A DNA stretch of 5,326 bases, taken from the NCBI GenBank assembly GCA_003139735.1, contig PLGA01000155.1, positions 1-5,326 of the forward strand. Reading direction: 5' to 3'. The position numbers and the translations under genes were made by a program. The stretch is from Bryobacterales bacterium. GTDB taxonomy: Bacteria > Acidobacteriota > Terriglobia > Bryobacterales > Bryobacteraceae. The notes under the pieces were generated by a model, which was not told the DNA's origin, made no database searches, and saw only the letters and a list, made by a program, of their open reading frames with translations. Numbering within the stretch: position 1 is the first letter of the stretch; every line of letters begins with the position of its first letter. Below, piece after piece: positions 5,226 through 5,326 of this stretch.

Positions 5226-5326
5226 GTGACTTCTTCCACGTTGAACAACGCGCTGAACGCGGTGTGGCTGGGGATTGCCGCCTGTGCGTTGCTCTGGCTG
5301 GCGTTTCAGGAACTGCGGCGCCACGG
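5226..5326 (+). CDS. N terminus of a putative membrane-anchored protein (partial, cut by right edge)
   Basis: Only 33 codons are visible, starting at GTG 5226 with AGGA 5 nt upstream. The peptide starts MTSSTLNNALNAVWLGIAA and continues with a hydrophobic stretch to about residue 27, then a basic ELRRH. That is one membrane-spanning segment or uncleaved signal anchor followed by positive residues, suggesting a C-terminal part on the cytoplasmic side. No family can be named from so little. The nearby GTG at 5224 is excluded because it is followed at once by TGA. The gene diverges from the tail-tube operon across a gap holding the REP-like element. The hydrophobic profile and ribosome site support it, but the short length leaves real doubt. 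Confidence 0.55.
   Translation, partial: MTSSTLNNALNAVWLGIAACALLWLAFQELRRH

Overview
This is a GC-rich bacterial window of plain chromosomal gene order. The mix of genes suggests an Acidobacteriota genome of the Solibacter/Bryobacterales type: a LytTR-family response regulator, an inositol-phosphate synthase, an exported PIG-L deacetylase, tube-type tail proteins and a REP-like palindrome. That assignment is recall from protein style, not a search. No rRNA, tRNA, CRISPR array or insertion sequence was seen.

Left part (1-2891). A response regulator, cut by the left edge, runs leftwards from 471. Divergent from it, an inositol-3-phosphate synthase gene starts at a TTG at 515 with a good ribosome binding site. 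The 43 bp between them holds a nearly symmetric sequence that reads as an extended -10 promoter on both strands. A 58-bp gap separates the synthase from a co-directional NAD-dependent epimerase/dehydratase (1893-2891), so the two may be co-transcribed.

Middle and right part (2892-5020). A short convergent gap with a 7-bp hairpin separates the epimerase from a compact leftward three-gene run. In transcription order these are a 242-residue protein with a unique N-terminal half and a gp19-like tail-tube C-terminal half, a 148-residue gp19-like tail-tube protein, and a PIG-L (LmbE-like) deacetylase with a signal peptide. Gaps are 10 and 21 bp, and one Shine-Dalgarno sequence overlaps the preceding stop codon. 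The run appears to begin at 5020 and end at the 2911-2934 hairpin, with no sheath, baseplate, spike or ATPase gene inside it. This small tube-plus-deacetylase unit is the most unusual thing in the window.

Right edge (5021-5326). The 205-bp divergent gap contains a GC-rich 10-bp hairpin just upstream of the tube operon and a REP-like double palindrome at about 5092-5173. A rightward gene for a small-looking membrane-anchored protein starts at GTG 5226 and is cut by the window end.
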